A stretch of DNA of 64,000 nucleotides. It comes from Arcticibacter eurypsychrophilus. GTDB taxonomy: Bacteria; Bacteroidota; Bacteroidia; Sphingobacteriales; Sphingobacteriaceae. This document shows, in pieces, positions 20,007 through 29,930 of this stretch. The first letter of the stretch is position 1; each line of letters begins with the position of its first letter. The translations under genes were made by a program, and so were the position numbers. The notes below the pieces were generated by a model. That model was given only the letters and a program-made list of their open reading frames with translations, was not told the DNA's origin and searched no databases. Location: NCBI RefSeq assembly GCF_001730525.1, contig NZ_MDFN01000006.1, positions 90,248-154,247 of the forward strand, read 5' to 3'.

Positions 20007-20840
20007 ATGTTTAAACTAGATTCTCATCAGCATTTCTGGCGTTTTGATCCAATTAGGTATGGATGGATTACTGAGGAAATGAACCTTATAAAAGGAGACT
20101 TTCTTCCTGACGATTTAAAACCTTTGTTAGACAAGCATGCTATTGATGGCTGCATCGCAGTGCAGTCTGACCAATCGGAAGCTGACAACGCTTTTCTAAT
20201 CGAATTAGCTACGATGAACCCTTTTATTAAAGGTGTGGTAGGCTGGGTAGATCTTCAGGCTGATAACATTGAGGAAACACTTCAGTTTTATAGTCAGTAT
20301 TCTATAGTAAAGGGATTCAGACATGTGCTTCAAGGGGAAAAAGATAGAGCACTCATGCTTAACCCTGATTTTAAACGGGGAATCGGTCTATTAAATAAAT
20401 TCAATTATACCTACGACCTTCTGATTTTTCAAGACCAGCTGATATATGCTTCGGAACTTTGCAGTACATTCCCTGAACAAAAATTCGTATTGGATCATAT
20501 AGCAAAGCCTTCAATTAAAAATCATGTATTGGGCGATTGGGCAAAAGATATCCATATTCTCGCTAAAAATCCTAATGTCTACTGTAAGGTGTCAGGAATG
20601 GTTAATGAAGCGGATTGGAAAAATTGGAAAGAAGATGATTTCTTGCCCTACCTTGACCTAATATTTGGAGCCTTTGGAATTAAAAGGCTCATGTTTGGCT
20701 CAGATTGGCCAGTATGTAATACTGCTGGAGGATATGATGCTGTTTTGAAATTAGTTCAAAACTACACTGCCAAATATACTGAAGAAGAGCAATCGCTGTT
20801 CTGGGGTTTAAATGCCTCTACATTTTATGCCATAGTTTAA
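20007..20840 (+). CDS. Amidohydrolase, L-fuconolactonase-like (COG3618)
   Basis: 277 residues, TIM-barrel amidohydrolase 2 fold. Metal-site residues are visible: DSHQHFW (His7, His9), VLDHIAKP and the late GSDWPV aspartate. The family contains L-fuconolactonases and 2-pyrone-4,6-dicarboxylate lactonases; the HQHFW...WI start and LMFGSDWPVC favour the sugar-lactone branch. It would open L-fucono-1,5-lactone (or a related aldonolactone) to the acid after oxidation of the free sugar. It is translationally close to fucP (1-bp gap) and lies 35 bp upstream of the zinc dehydrogenase, so the three likely form one non-phosphorylative sugar-oxidation unit. Confidence 0.83.
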   Translation: MFKLDSHQHFWRFDPIRYGWITEEMNLIKGDFLPDDLKPLLDKHAIDGCIAVQSDQSEADNAFLIELATMNPFIKGVVGWVDLQADNIEETLQFYSQYSIVKGFRHVLQGEKDRALMLNPDFKRGIGLLNKFNYTYDLLIFQDQLIYASELCSTFPEQKFVLDHIAKPSIKNHVLGDWAKDIHILAKNPNVYCKVSGMVNEADWKNWKEDDFLPYLDLIFGAFGIKRLMFGSDWPVCNTAGGYDAVLKLVQNYTAKYTEEEQSLFWGLNASTFYAIV

Positions 20841-20850
20841 TTTTTACAAT

Positions 20851-20858
20851 TAGCTTTG
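20851..20858 (+). promoter_or_regulatory. Candidate internal -7 box (TAGCTTTG) before the zinc dehydrogenase gene
   Basis: A perfect TAnnTTTG match 17 bp before the ATG, in the 35-bp gap after the lactonase gene. It would give a very short leader. No clear -33 element. Confidence 0.35.
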
Positions 20859-20875
20859 TCGCATATTATTATTAC

Positions 20876-21889
20876 ATGAAAACATTAGTTTGTACTACTC
20901 CTGGTAACTTTGAATACCAGGAGGGCCAATACCCAACACCTCAAAAAGATTATTCCATTCTTAAAATTAAAAGGATAGGAATATGTGGAACAGACCTTCA
21001 TGCTTTTGAGGGATCACAACCCTTTTTTGAATATCCAAGAATATTAGGACATGAACTTGCTGCCGAATTCATTGAAGGCGACAATGCAACTGGTTTTACA
21101 AAAGGAGAGAGCGTTACATTCATCCCTTATTTTAATTGTGGCGAATGCGTTGCCTGCCGTTCAGGTAAGCCAAACTGCTGTGCAAGTATTAAAGTTTGCG
21201 GTGTACATATAGATGGTGGAATGGCTGAATATCTTTCAGTACCTTCCTATTCATTAATTCATGGCAATGGACTTAGTTTTGATGAGCTAGCTTTAGTTGA
21301 GCCTCTTTCTATAGGAGCTCACGGAGTAAGACGGGCAGGTGTTACACCTGGTGAATTTGTTTTAGTTATTGGAGCAGGTCCAATTGGATTAGGAATAATG
21401 GAATTTGCCAGAATTGCTGGAGGGAAAGTAATAGCCATGGATATCAATGATGGACGGCTTGCCTTCTGTCAGAATAAGCTAAAGGTTGAATATATTATCA
21501 ATCCAATTGATGATGACGTTGAAGCAAGGTTAAAAGAAATAACAAATGGCGATTTTCCTACAGTTGTAATTGATGCAACAGGAAGCCAACGCGCAATTAA
21601 CAACGGATTTAGCTATATGGCCCATGGAGCACGCTATGTATTGGTTGGATTGCAAAAAGGAGAAGTTGCAGTAAGTCACCCTGAATTTCATAAACGCGAA
21701 GGAACCTTAATGAGCAGTAGAAATGCAACACGTGAGGACTTTGAGCATGTTATTAAATCGATGAAAAGTGGTCAGGTTAATCCTGCTACCTATATCACGC
21801 ATCGGGTATCCTTTGATCAGGTTAAAGAGCAGTTCCAATCTTGGTTAGATCCTAAAAAAGGAGTAATTAAAGCAATGGTTAAACTTTAA
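20876..21889 (+). CDS. Zinc-dependent sugar or polyol dehydrogenase (MDR family)
   Basis: 337 residues. Catalytic zinc ligands are Cys37 (GICGTD), His59 and Glu60 (GHE). The structural zinc site is Cys88, Cys91, Cys94 and Cys101 or Cys102 in NCGECVACRSGKPNCC. The Rossmann motif is VIGAGPIGLG, so the cofactor is NAD(P). It resembles L-gulonate/L-galactonate 5-dehydrogenases and L-threonine/sorbitol dehydrogenases. In this operon it could oxidise the sugar or the derived aldonate of an L-fucose or L-galactose pathway. The dehydratase and aldolase that a full pathway needs are not in the window. Confidence 0.85.
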   Translation: MKTLVCTTPGNFEYQEGQYPTPQKDYSILKIKRIGICGTDLHAFEGSQPFFEYPRILGHELAAEFIEGDNATGFTKGESVTFIPYFNCGECVACRSGKPNCCASIKVCGVHIDGGMAEYLSVPSYSLIHGNGLSFDELALVEPLSIGAHGVRRAGVTPGEFVLVIGAGPIGLGIMEFARIAGGKVIAMDINDGRLAFCQNKLKVEYIINPIDDDVEARLKEITNGDFPTVVIDATGSQRAINNGFSYMAHGARYVLVGLQKGEVAVSHPEFHKREGTLMSSRNATREDFEHVIKSMKSGQVNPATYITHRVSFDQVKEQFQSWLDPKKGVIKAMVKL

Positions 21890-21901
21890 TAGTTAAGCCT
21901 G

Positions 21902-21937
21902 GAAATCATTAAATATAAAGAATAAATGAATGATTTC
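21902..21937. repeat. 9-bp inverted repeat directly before the terminator
   Basis: GAAATCATT (21902-21910) and AATGATTTC (21929-21937) pair around an 18-nt AT-rich loop, abutting the large terminator stem. Likely an accessory hairpin of the same 3' end. Confidence 0.5.
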
Positions 21938-21999
21938 AATATAATAACAAAAAAGGCCTTTCCCACTAAATTTGGAAAGGCCTTTTTTGTTATTATATT
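21938..21999. terminator. Bidirectional terminator between the fucose-type operon and the symporter gene
   Basis: Arms 21938-21963 and 21974-21999 are a perfect 26-bp inverted repeat with a 10-nt loop. The core AAAAGGCCTTTCC is flanked by A/T tracts, so it can end transcripts from both converging operons. Confidence 0.95.
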
Positions 22000-22010
22000 G
22001 AGCTTTTTTA

Positions 22011-23690
22011 CTACCAGAAAACCGTGTAAAGCGCTACAAGTATACCAATCACTAACACTGACCCTGCAATAAATCCTGGATGTGGTTTAAACATACTAGT
22101 GTCTACTTCAAGTGATACAGCTTTAGTACCGTTTCTACTTTCATAAGTACTGATAAGAAACATTCCAACAAAACAGATTACGAATACAAAACCCATTCGA
22201 TCAAGGAAAGGTATTTCAACCAAACCGGATACTGCACTCTTAGCTGCAAATCCGTAAGGGATAAGGAAGCTTAAATCTGTCCATTCAGGTAAGAATTTAA
22301 ATACCAATGAGAATAAGAAACCACCCACTGTTGCAAATAGTGCAGCATTTGAAGTAGCCTTTTTCCAGAAGAAACCTAAAATAAACATAGCAAATATACC
22401 CGGAGACACAAATCCTGTATATTCCTGAATATACTGAAACCCTCCTTTTTTATCAATACCCAAATGCGGGGCAATGATTACACCTAATATCATTGATATG
22501 ACTACAGTTAGCTTCCCTACATTAACAAGCCTTCTCTCACTTGCTTCAACATTAAACACTTTTTTGTAAATATCTAAAGTAAAGATCGTTGCTATACTAT
22601 TTGCTTTACCAGCTAATGAGGCTACGACTGCAGCAGTTAATGCCGCAAATGATAGACCTTTTAGGCCTGCCGGAAGAAGATTTAACATTACGGGATAGGC
22701 CCTGTCCTGATTTAATTCTCCATTCATCAACATGTCATTAGAAAAATTCCCTGAACCTTCTTTATAAAGAATGTAAGCTGCAATACCTGGAAGAACCACG
22801 ATAACCGGCATTAACAGTTTAAGGAATGCTGCGAATAAAATACCGTTACGGGCTGTCTTTAAATCAGCACCTAAAGCACGCTGAACGATGTATTGATTAC
22901 ATCCCCAGTAATTTAAATTCACAATCCATAAACCACCTAATAGAACAGTTAAACCGGGAAGATCTAAGAAGTTACCATTATCCTTATGAAGAATCATCTG
23001 GAAGTGTTCTGGCGCTTTTTCCATCATATGGCTAAAACCGCTTATCACTCCTGAATCACCATAATGCTCAGCAACAAGGTTTAATGCCAGGTAAGTAGTA
23101 GCCAAACCTCCAAGAATCAGAAAAAACACTTGAATAACATCCGTATAACCAATTACTTTCATTCCTCCAAGGGTGATAATAATGGCAAAGAATGCGAGGA
23201 AGTACATACAAAACGTCAGGCTGATTCCGGAAATAGCACTAACTGCGATCGCACCCAAATACAGGATAGATGTTAAGTTAACCACTACATACAATAACAA
23301 CCAAAAGATAGCCATAACCATTGCCACTGTGCCATTATATCGCTGGTGCAGGAACTGGGGCATGGTAAAAATCTTGTTTTTTAAATACACCGGAATAAAG
23401 AAAACCGCTACAATGATCAATGTAAGTGCGGCCATCCATTCGTAGGCCGAAATAGCCAATCCAATTTGAAATCCTGAACCACTCATTCCCACAAACTGCT
23501 CTGCGGAGATGTTGGATGCAATTAAAGAGGCCCCGATGGCCCACCAGGTTAAAGATCCTTCCGCAAGAAAGTAATCCTTTGAGCCCATGGTAGCAGCTTT
23601 CTTTCGGTAATAGATCCACAATCCATAACCTGCTACTATCACAAAATAGATAAGAAAAACAATGTAATCCTTCGTGTCAAGCGTATTCAT
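22011..23690 (-). CDS. Sodium/solute symporter (SSS family), sugar-type
   Basis: 559 residues, about 14 membrane helices, SSS/SGLT family. ASNISAEQFVGMSGSGFQIG and the GCNQYIVQRALGA segment are typical of the sodium/glucose or galactose cotransporter branch. As the last gene of the minus-strand polysaccharide locus (214 bp after the GH3 gene), it probably brings a monosaccharide such as glucose, galactose, xylose or arabinose from periplasm to cytoplasm. The substrate is inferred from context. A sequence AGGGGAGGTTAACC lies upstream at 23743-23756 but lacks the core of the operator seen in the locus. Confidence 0.9.
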   Translation of the reverse strand: MNTLDTKDYIVFLIYFVIVAGYGLWIYYRKKAATMGSKDYFLAEGSLTWWAIGASLIASNISAEQFVGMSGSGFQIGLAISAYEWMAALTLIIVAVFFIPVYLKNKIFTMPQFLHQRYNGTVAMVMAIFWLLLYVVVNLTSILYLGAIAVSAISGISLTFCMYFLAFFAIIITLGGMKVIGYTDVIQVFFLILGGLATTYLALNLVAEHYGDSGVISGFSHMMEKAPEHFQMILHKDNGNFLDLPGLTVLLGGLWIVNLNYWGCNQYIVQRALGADLKTARNGILFAAFLKLLMPVIVVLPGIAAYILYKEGSGNFSNDMLMNGELNQDRAYPVMLNLLPAGLKGLSFAALTAAVVASLAGKANSIATIFTLDIYKKVFNVEASERRLVNVGKLTVVISMILGVIIAPHLGIDKKGGFQYIQEYTGFVSPGIFAMFILGFFWKKATSNAALFATVGGFLFSLVFKFLPEWTDLSFLIPYGFAAKSAVSGLVEIPFLDRMGFVFVICFVGMFLISTYESRNGTKAVSLEVDTSMFKPHPGFIAGSVLVIGILVALYTVFW

Positions 23691-23904
23691 TTGGTTTATA
23701 TGTCTGTTATTAATAATTTACAATACTTCTTTACTTAAAATAAGGGGAGGTTAACCTTGCCTTTCATGCTAATTCCCAATAATTTAAACAAATTTTACTA
23801 CACAGCAAGTGTCTTGTAAACACTCATGAATTCTGCGCCTCAAAGTAGGAATATTTCTCTAAATAATAGCAGGAAAATAAATTTTTATGCATTATTAAAA
23901 CATT

Positions 23905-26079
23905 TTACAACTTTACCCTATTTTTTGTCTTTAAATCTGATGAAGAACTACCTATAAGGATGTCAAATTTCCCAGGTTCTAAAACCCATTGATTTTGCTT
24001 GTCATCATAATAACTAAATGCACTTTTATCTAAACTGAACTCAATTTCTTTAGACTCTCCTGCGTTTAGAAAGACTTTTTTAAATGCCTTCAACTCTTTT
24101 ATTGGTCGTTTCAAAGAAGACTTTAGATCCCGGACATACAATTGAACGACTTCCGCCCCTTGCCTGGTTCCTGTATTCTGAACCGATAGTTTTACAAGGG
24201 CAGAACCAGTTGAAGTCACCACAACAGGTTTGCTGTATTTAAATGTGGTATAAGACAGTCCATGACCGAAAGCGAACTGAGGTTGTAACTTATAGGTGTC
24301 GAAATAGCGGTATCCAACAAATATATCTTCATTATAATGAACATTTATGCTATCACCAGGATATTCGCCTAACTTATGAGCAGGAGAATCATCCAGATGT
24401 TTTGGAAAAGTCACTGTTAGTTTGCCCGATGGATTAACAACACCGAAAAGAATTTCTGCTAATGCCGTTCCTCCTTCCATTCCAGGATATCCCACCTGAA
24501 GGATTCCTTTTGCCTCATTGACCCATGTATCTATATCAATAGGACCACCTCCATAAAGCACAACAATCGTATTCGGATTTGCTTTTATAACCGCTCGAAT
24601 CAATTCATCCTGACCAAAGGGCATATTCATATTGGGTTTATCAAAACCTTCAGTATCGTAGGCATTATCACTCCAGGTACTATAATCGTAACCGTGAGTC
24701 CAGCCACCAACAACAATAGCAACATCAGCCTTCTTAGCTGCTTCAACTGCCTGTTGAATAAGCTTGGGATCCGCCTGCGCATTCCTGGCAATCGTGTAGC
24801 CCTGTTCAAAAGTTATCCCAATACTATTGCCACACAGGTTCTGAAGTCCTTTTAAAGGAGTAATTTCATACTTGGTTCTAACTTGAGAACTTCCACCACC
24901 CATTGCATTATCACGATTTCCATTAGCACCTATAACTGCTATTGTTTTAACAGTCATTTTATCCAGCGGCAAAATGTTACCCTTGTTCTTTAGCAAAATA
25001 ATCCCCTCTTCTGCTATCTTACGGGCTACATCGGAATGTTCTTTAGTAGCATAAGATCCTGAAGGGCGCTTATCGAACATATGAGTCTTATACATCACTC
25101 TTAAAATGCGACGCACTTTATCATCAATTACCGATTCTGGAATTTCACCATTGCGTACCATTTTAAGAGCAGGTTCAGCGAAAAAGAATTTGCTGTAATC
25201 CGGATTTGGCAACATCGCAAGATCCGTTCCCATTTCTAGGTCCGCTCCACCAAGCAAAGCCTCTTTAGTGCTATGAATTGCTCCCCAATCACTCATTACT
25301 AATCCCTGAAACCCCCATTCTCCCTTTAATATCTTATTGATCAGGTAATCATTATAGGTACAATATTCTCCTCTGAACCTGTTATACGATCCCATCACCG
25401 TATTTACGCCTCCCTCTACAACAGCAGCCTTAAAACCAGGCAAATAAATTTCTCTCAAAGCCCGCTCACTCATTTCCACATTAATTCCACTCCTGTTGAT
25501 TTCCTGATTATTTCCCATATAGTGCTTCAAACTCGCTGAAACACCCTGGTCCTGTACACCTTTGATATATCCAACCACCATTTTGGAGATAAGATAAGGG
25601 TCTTCACTCATATACTCAAAGTTCCTTCCATTAAGTGGAGTCCTCATAATGTTTATACCTGGACCCAGAATCACATCCTTTCCGCGATAATTAGCCTCAC
25701 TGCCCAATACAGAACCTGATGCATATCCCATTTCAGGATTCCAGGTTGAAGCCAAGGTTATACCAACCGGCAAATAGGTAGACGAATCATCGCCCTTGTT
25801 GTCCAAAACCCAATCTCTTCCATGTTCGGGACGTACTCCATGAGGTCCATCTGATGTCATCAATTCCGGAATACCCAAACGCGCCACACCTGTTGATGTG
25901 AAGGAAGAATTCCCATGAATCATGCCTATCTTCTCTTCAAGAGTCATCTTCTTAATGAGACTTTCGATTTTAGATTCAGTAGCAGGGTCGGTTGTTTGCT
26001 GAGCCGAAGCTGGAAGCAAATTTGTGCCTATACAAATGACACAACAAAGAATGGATCGTAGTAATTTAGATTTTATCAT
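23905..26079 (-). CDS. GH3 beta-glucosidase, secreted
   Basis: 724 residues with signal peptide (cleavage near ASAQQ). GH3 N-terminal domain with SLKHYMGNNQE and the nucleophile Asp264 in VMSDWGAIHS; GH3 C-terminal domain (KTIAVIGANGNRDNAMGGGSS) and a fibronectin-III-like end (GAEVVQLYVRD). It removes terminal beta-glucose from glucan oligosaccharides. In this locus it would degrade the cello-backbone of debranched oligosaccharides in the periplasm. GTTAACAGTTAACC stands immediately before the ATG on the coding strand. The upstream GH43 gene ends 96 bp away. Confidence 0.93.
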   Translation of the reverse strand: MIKSKLLRSILCCVICIGTNLLPASAQQTTDPATESKIESLIKKMTLEEKIGMIHGNSSFTSTGVARLGIPELMTSDGPHGVRPEHGRDWVLDNKGDDSSTYLPVGITLASTWNPEMGYASGSVLGSEANYRGKDVILGPGINIMRTPLNGRNFEYMSEDPYLISKMVVGYIKGVQDQGVSASLKHYMGNNQEINRSGINVEMSERALREIYLPGFKAAVVEGGVNTVMGSYNRFRGEYCTYNDYLINKILKGEWGFQGLVMSDWGAIHSTKEALLGGADLEMGTDLAMLPNPDYSKFFFAEPALKMVRNGEIPESVIDDKVRRILRVMYKTHMFDKRPSGSYATKEHSDVARKIAEEGIILLKNKGNILPLDKMTVKTIAVIGANGNRDNAMGGGSSQVRTKYEITPLKGLQNLCGNSIGITFEQGYTIARNAQADPKLIQQAVEAAKKADVAIVVGGWTHGYDYSTWSDNAYDTEGFDKPNMNMPFGQDELIRAVIKANPNTIVVLYGGGPIDIDTWVNEAKGILQVGYPGMEGGTALAEILFGVVNPSGKLTVTFPKHLDDSPAHKLGEYPGDSINVHYNEDIFVGYRYFDTYKLQPQFAFGHGLSYTTFKYSKPVVVTSTGSALVKLSVQNTGTRQGAEVVQLYVRDLKSSLKRPIKELKAFKKVFLNAGESKEIEFSLDKSAFSYYDDKQNQWVLEPGKFDILIGSSSSDLKTKNRVKL

Positions 26080-26175
26080 GGTTAACTGTTAACTTAAAGT
26101 TTCAAAATTATGCAGCAATTCAATAGTGCAAGGTATTTGTATGTTACTATTAAGGACTCATTATGTTAAGTATCT

Positions 26176-27099
26176 TCATTTAAGCTTACTTAATTCCGCT
26201 TCAGTGATAGTAAATATGCTTCCATGCCTTATTCCATTAGGCATACTAATTTTTGTGGATATATCTGTCCAGGTTTTTAAATCCTTAGAAGTAATAGCCC
26301 CATATTTATGATCTCTGTACTTATCAAAATAAACGATCCATTGACCATTTATTTTAAGGGTTGTGGGACCCTCAGCCCAATAATCTCCGGTAATAGGTTC
26401 ACTAGCCTTACTGTATGGTCCTGTTAGCTTTTTGGAAAATGCAATCTTCAGATTCTTTTTTACAGGCTCTTTTGTTTCATCTTTCATAAACATAACCCAC
26501 TTTTTTCCTGCCTTAACGATTGAGGCATCAATTACATTAAAGCCGGGATCATAAAGCAGTTTAGCATCTGTAAATACCTTAAAATCTTTAGTTGTTGTAT
26601 AATACATACGGTGATTATAACCATCATCCGCAGTGCTTTGCGTTTCAGGAAATAATCCCTTTATTGTGGTAGCCCAATAAATTAAGTAGATCTTTGACTT
26701 TGCATCATAGGTTATTTCTGGTGCCCAGGTATTTCTTGCTCCCTCTTCATGCTGCATAACAGGAATAAACTTTTGTTCAGACCAATTAATTAAATCATCA
26801 GAACTCGCATAGCCTATTCCTTTATCCTTCCAGCTCACGGTCCACACCATATGAAACTTACCATCTCCACCACGTATTATACATGGATCGCGCATTAACT
26901 TATCAGCACTTACTGTGGGTGATAAAAATGATTGATCATTTTTTAGCGCTTCCCACTGATATCCATCCCGGCTATAAGCCAAATGAAGGCCATCTTCTCC
27001 ATTTCCTTTAAAGTAAGAGAATAGGTAAACGGGACCTTGCTGAGCAAACGTAGAAATAGCTAAGAATATAAACAAAACAGGCAGTATAATTTTCTTCAT
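26176..27099 (-). CDS. GH43-like arabinofuranosidase/xylosidase, secreted
   Basis: 307 residues with signal peptide MKKIILPVLFIFLAISTFAQ. A five-bladed propeller pattern: YLFSYFKGNGEDGLHLAYS, KLMRDPCII (Asp71), NTWAPEITYD (Glu128), YWAEGPTTLKI (Glu243, position expected for the acid). The RDP and WAEGP motifs match the GH43 clan; the exact subfamily, and which Asp is the base, cannot be settled by eye. A likely role is removing arabinose (or xylose) side groups. It sits between GH2 and GH3 genes with 209 and 96 bp gaps, transcribed in the same direction. Confidence 0.8.
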   Translation of the reverse strand: MKKIILPVLFIFLAISTFAQQGPVYLFSYFKGNGEDGLHLAYSRDGYQWEALKNDQSFLSPTVSADKLMRDPCIIRGGDGKFHMVWTVSWKDKGIGYASSDDLINWSEQKFIPVMQHEEGARNTWAPEITYDAKSKIYLIYWATTIKGLFPETQSTADDGYNHRMYYTTTKDFKVFTDAKLLYDPGFNVIDASIVKAGKKWVMFMKDETKEPVKKNLKIAFSKKLTGPYSKASEPITGDYWAEGPTTLKINGQWIVYFDKYRDHKYGAITSKDLKTWTDISTKISMPNGIRHGSIFTITEAELSKLK

Positions 27100-27308
27100 A
27101 ATGGGTTAACGTGGTCAAAAATAATGAGGCAAGTTATCAGATTATTCATTAGAAAGAAAGTCCTTTCTTTAAAATTATCCGAATTGTTTTTATTAACACA
27201 CTTTATCTCAGTTTTAACCGAATGCATACATCATCATTTTTCAATATTGTCCACAACTTTTGCATCTCAAACATTGAAACCAAATATAATTTGTCATTAA
27301 ACCACGCT

Positions 27309-29750
27309 TCACTTCGCCTCAATGGTAACCGAACTTAAGATTAACCCTAACGATGTTGCTTCCACAATAATAGCCCCACTAGTATTCCTCGCCTGAATGA
27401 TAGCCAATGCCAAACCATTAAAGGCATTACGATGACTTACTTTAAAAGATTCATGACTAGTTGGATCACCATTGTCGACCGCATTTAAAAAGCCTGCACC
27501 GGTTACTTTCAAATTAATCAGGTTATCAGCATCAGGCACCACATTCCCTGCATTATCCAAAATCCGCATCGTTACAAAGGAGAGATCTTTTCCATCTGCC
27601 TTTATTTTACTACGATCAGCGATCAATTCAATTTTAGCCGCTTTCCCTGCAGTATTCACTTCTGCCAATAAAACCTCCTTACCATTCTTGCGTGAAATCG
27701 CCCGAAGCTTTCCTGCTACATAGGGCACCCTCCATTTCACATGCATTTCATCACCAACCTTCTTTTTAATGCCAAGTGATTTTCCGTTTAGATAAAGTTC
27801 TACCTCATCTGCTTGGTTGTAATAAGCCACCACATCTACAGTATCACCCGATTTCCAATTCCAGTGTGGATAAATATGCAAGACCGGAGTATCCGTCCAA
27901 ACGCTCTTATATAAATAATACACATCCTTAGGAAAGCCGGCAAGATCAACAATACCGAAGTAGGAACTACGTGCCGGCCATGGATAAGGAGTAGGTTCAC
28001 CTAAATAATCGAAACCAGTCCAGACAAACATACCTGAAACATGAGGACTCTTTTGCAGCATCTGCAAACTCCTTTCATGTGTAGATCCCCAGGGCGCAAT
28101 CACATGATCATAAGCAGAAACAGTAAAATTAGCATTCCCACCACCTTTAATAGGCTTATCCCAAGCCTCAGGCCATTTACGAATGGTATCAAAGGGTACA
28201 AGATCATAATGCCCCCTGGTTTCCAATGCAGAAGTACTTTCCGTTACAATGAACTTTTTACCTGGCCAGCTTTCATGAAACTTTGCCCAAAGATTGTCAT
28301 TGTAATTATACCCGATCAGATCAAAGGCTCCCGATTTCAGCAGATTATTATACACATGAATTTCATTATTAGCCGTAGTAATCGCCCGAGTTGTATCCAA
28401 GCCTTTCACAATAGCGACCAGTTCTCTGGCAATTACCCTTCCTGTAGTATCACCTTTTTTTTCATCGCCCCACTGTTCCTGAATTTCGTTACCCACACTC
28501 CACATAAAAACGCTGGGGTGATTCCGGTCGCGCTTTATCTGATCTTCCAGATCTATTTTATGCCATTGATCCCAATCCAGGTGATAATCAAAAGGATTTT
28601 TCTGCTTTTTCCACATGTCAAAAGACTCATCCATTACGATGAAGCCCATTTCATCGCAAAGATCCAGCAGTTCAGGAGCAGGTGGATTATGAGAGGTGCG
28701 GATACCATTACAACCCATTTCTTTTAAGATCTGAAGCTGACGTTCTGCCGCTCGTTTATTGAAAGCAGCACCAAGAGCTCCCAAATCATGATGATTACAA
28801 ACCCCTTGTATTTTAAGCGATTTGCCATTTAGCGTAAAACCCTTATTAACATCAAAATTAAAGCTGCGGATCCCAAATGTAGTTTCATAATTATCCGACA
28901 ATTTGTTATTTACTAGAACCTGACTGACTGCTTTATATAAAACAGGACTAGCTACAGACCATAGATGAGGATTATTAAGCAGCACACTCTGATCAACCTG
29001 AAGAGATTTACCCATAGGAATAATACTTTTCTTAGACACTTCAGCCACTTGCTTTCCCTCAATAGTGTAGATTCCCGTTTTGAGCACTACATTCAAGGTC
29101 TTTAACGACCCATTAGTAATTGTCGTTTTAACAAGAACCTTTGCTTCCTTAGAAGAAACCAAAGGCGTAGTAATAAAAGCACCAAACTGAGGAACATAAA
29201 CCGGATTTATAGTCGTTAACCAAACATTACGATAAATTCCAGATCCAGAATACCAGCGTGAATTAGGCTGTTTCGAGTTATCCACTTTTACAGCAATCAC
29301 ATTGCTGCCACCATAATTCAAGAATTTAGAGAGCTCATATCGAAAAGAAATATAACCATTAGGGCGTTTTCCCAAGTAATGACCGTTGATCCATACCTCA
29401 CTATTACGATATACCCCTTCAAAGTCAATAAATGTCAATTTCCCCTTACTCGATACCGGGATTTGAAATGTTTTCCGATACCAACCCATACCACCCGGCA
29501 AAGCTCCTCCACCCGGTGTAGCAGGATGTTCTTTACTGAAACTTCCCTCTATACTCCAGTCATGTGGCAGATTAAGGGATCTCCATTTCGTATCATTAAA
29601 AGCACTATTCTTTGCAGTCTCCGCCGCACCAAGATGAAACTTCCAGGCTTTATTAAAATCAACAACCTGACGGGGATTACTTTGCGCTATAGCTGATAAA
29701 CCTGGCTGCATGAAACAAACCAACAGGAACGAACGAAACAGGTACTTCAT
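27309..29750 (-). CDS. GH2 beta-galactosidase, secreted
   Basis: 813 residues from the ATG at 29750; an in-frame ATG at 29774 would add eight residues before the signal peptide, so the downstream start is preferred. Order: sugar-binding jelly roll (about 30-190), Ig-like domain (about 195-295), TIM barrel with acid/base Glu422 in SVGNEIQEQW and nucleophile Glu504 in IVTESTSALE, then DUF4982-like and Ig-like C-terminal domains (about 610-813). GH2 enzymes of this layout are mostly beta-galactosidases. Here it would release galactose from side chains in the periplasm. It follows a terminator, so it may have its own promoter in 29751-29842. Confidence 0.9.
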   Translation of the reverse strand: MKYLFRSFLLVCFMQPGLSAIAQSNPRQVVDFNKAWKFHLGAAETAKNSAFNDTKWRSLNLPHDWSIEGSFSKEHPATPGGGALPGGMGWYRKTFQIPVSSKGKLTFIDFEGVYRNSEVWINGHYLGKRPNGYISFRYELSKFLNYGGSNVIAVKVDNSKQPNSRWYSGSGIYRNVWLTTINPVYVPQFGAFITTPLVSSKEAKVLVKTTITNGSLKTLNVVLKTGIYTIEGKQVAEVSKKSIIPMGKSLQVDQSVLLNNPHLWSVASPVLYKAVSQVLVNNKLSDNYETTFGIRSFNFDVNKGFTLNGKSLKIQGVCNHHDLGALGAAFNKRAAERQLQILKEMGCNGIRTSHNPPAPELLDLCDEMGFIVMDESFDMWKKQKNPFDYHLDWDQWHKIDLEDQIKRDRNHPSVFMWSVGNEIQEQWGDEKKGDTTGRVIARELVAIVKGLDTTRAITTANNEIHVYNNLLKSGAFDLIGYNYNDNLWAKFHESWPGKKFIVTESTSALETRGHYDLVPFDTIRKWPEAWDKPIKGGGNANFTVSAYDHVIAPWGSTHERSLQMLQKSPHVSGMFVWTGFDYLGEPTPYPWPARSSYFGIVDLAGFPKDVYYLYKSVWTDTPVLHIYPHWNWKSGDTVDVVAYYNQADEVELYLNGKSLGIKKKVGDEMHVKWRVPYVAGKLRAISRKNGKEVLLAEVNTAGKAAKIELIADRSKIKADGKDLSFVTMRILDNAGNVVPDADNLINLKVTGAGFLNAVDNGDPTSHESFKVSHRNAFNGLALAIIQARNTSGAIIVEATSLGLILSSVTIEAK

Positions 29751-29842
29751 AATTTTATTATATTTAAATCCCACACAAAAGCATTAGCACTAGCAACATA
29801 CCGGCCTTTACTCCTCAAAATTTAACACAATTGATTCCTATT

Positions 29843-29872
29843 AAAAAAAAACCTGCCTTACAGCAGGATTTT
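29843..29872 (-). terminator. Intrinsic terminator after the glycan-binding lipoprotein gene
   Basis: On the minus strand CCTGC-TGTAAG-GCAGG is followed by eight or more T. It sits 59 bp after the lipoprotein gene stop codon and separates the GH31-susCD-lipoprotein transcript from the GH2-GH43-GH3 genes. Confidence 0.75.
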
Positions 29873-29930
29873 TCCTCTTAATCACATTAAACTCATATCA
29901 TCCGATTAACCCGGATCATCAAAACTCATC

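Noticed and set aside
23743..23756. AGGGGAGGTTAACC as a third HTCS operator before the symporter gene
   Set aside because: It shares the AGGGGAGG and GTTAACC ends but lacks the ATCRAAATG core and the 22-bp repeat.
28041..28727. 228-residue plus-strand open frame
   Set aside because: It lies wholly antisense to the GH2 gene, whose protein is complete with both catalytic glutamates; its composition (Cys, His, Ile-rich) is that of a shadow frame.
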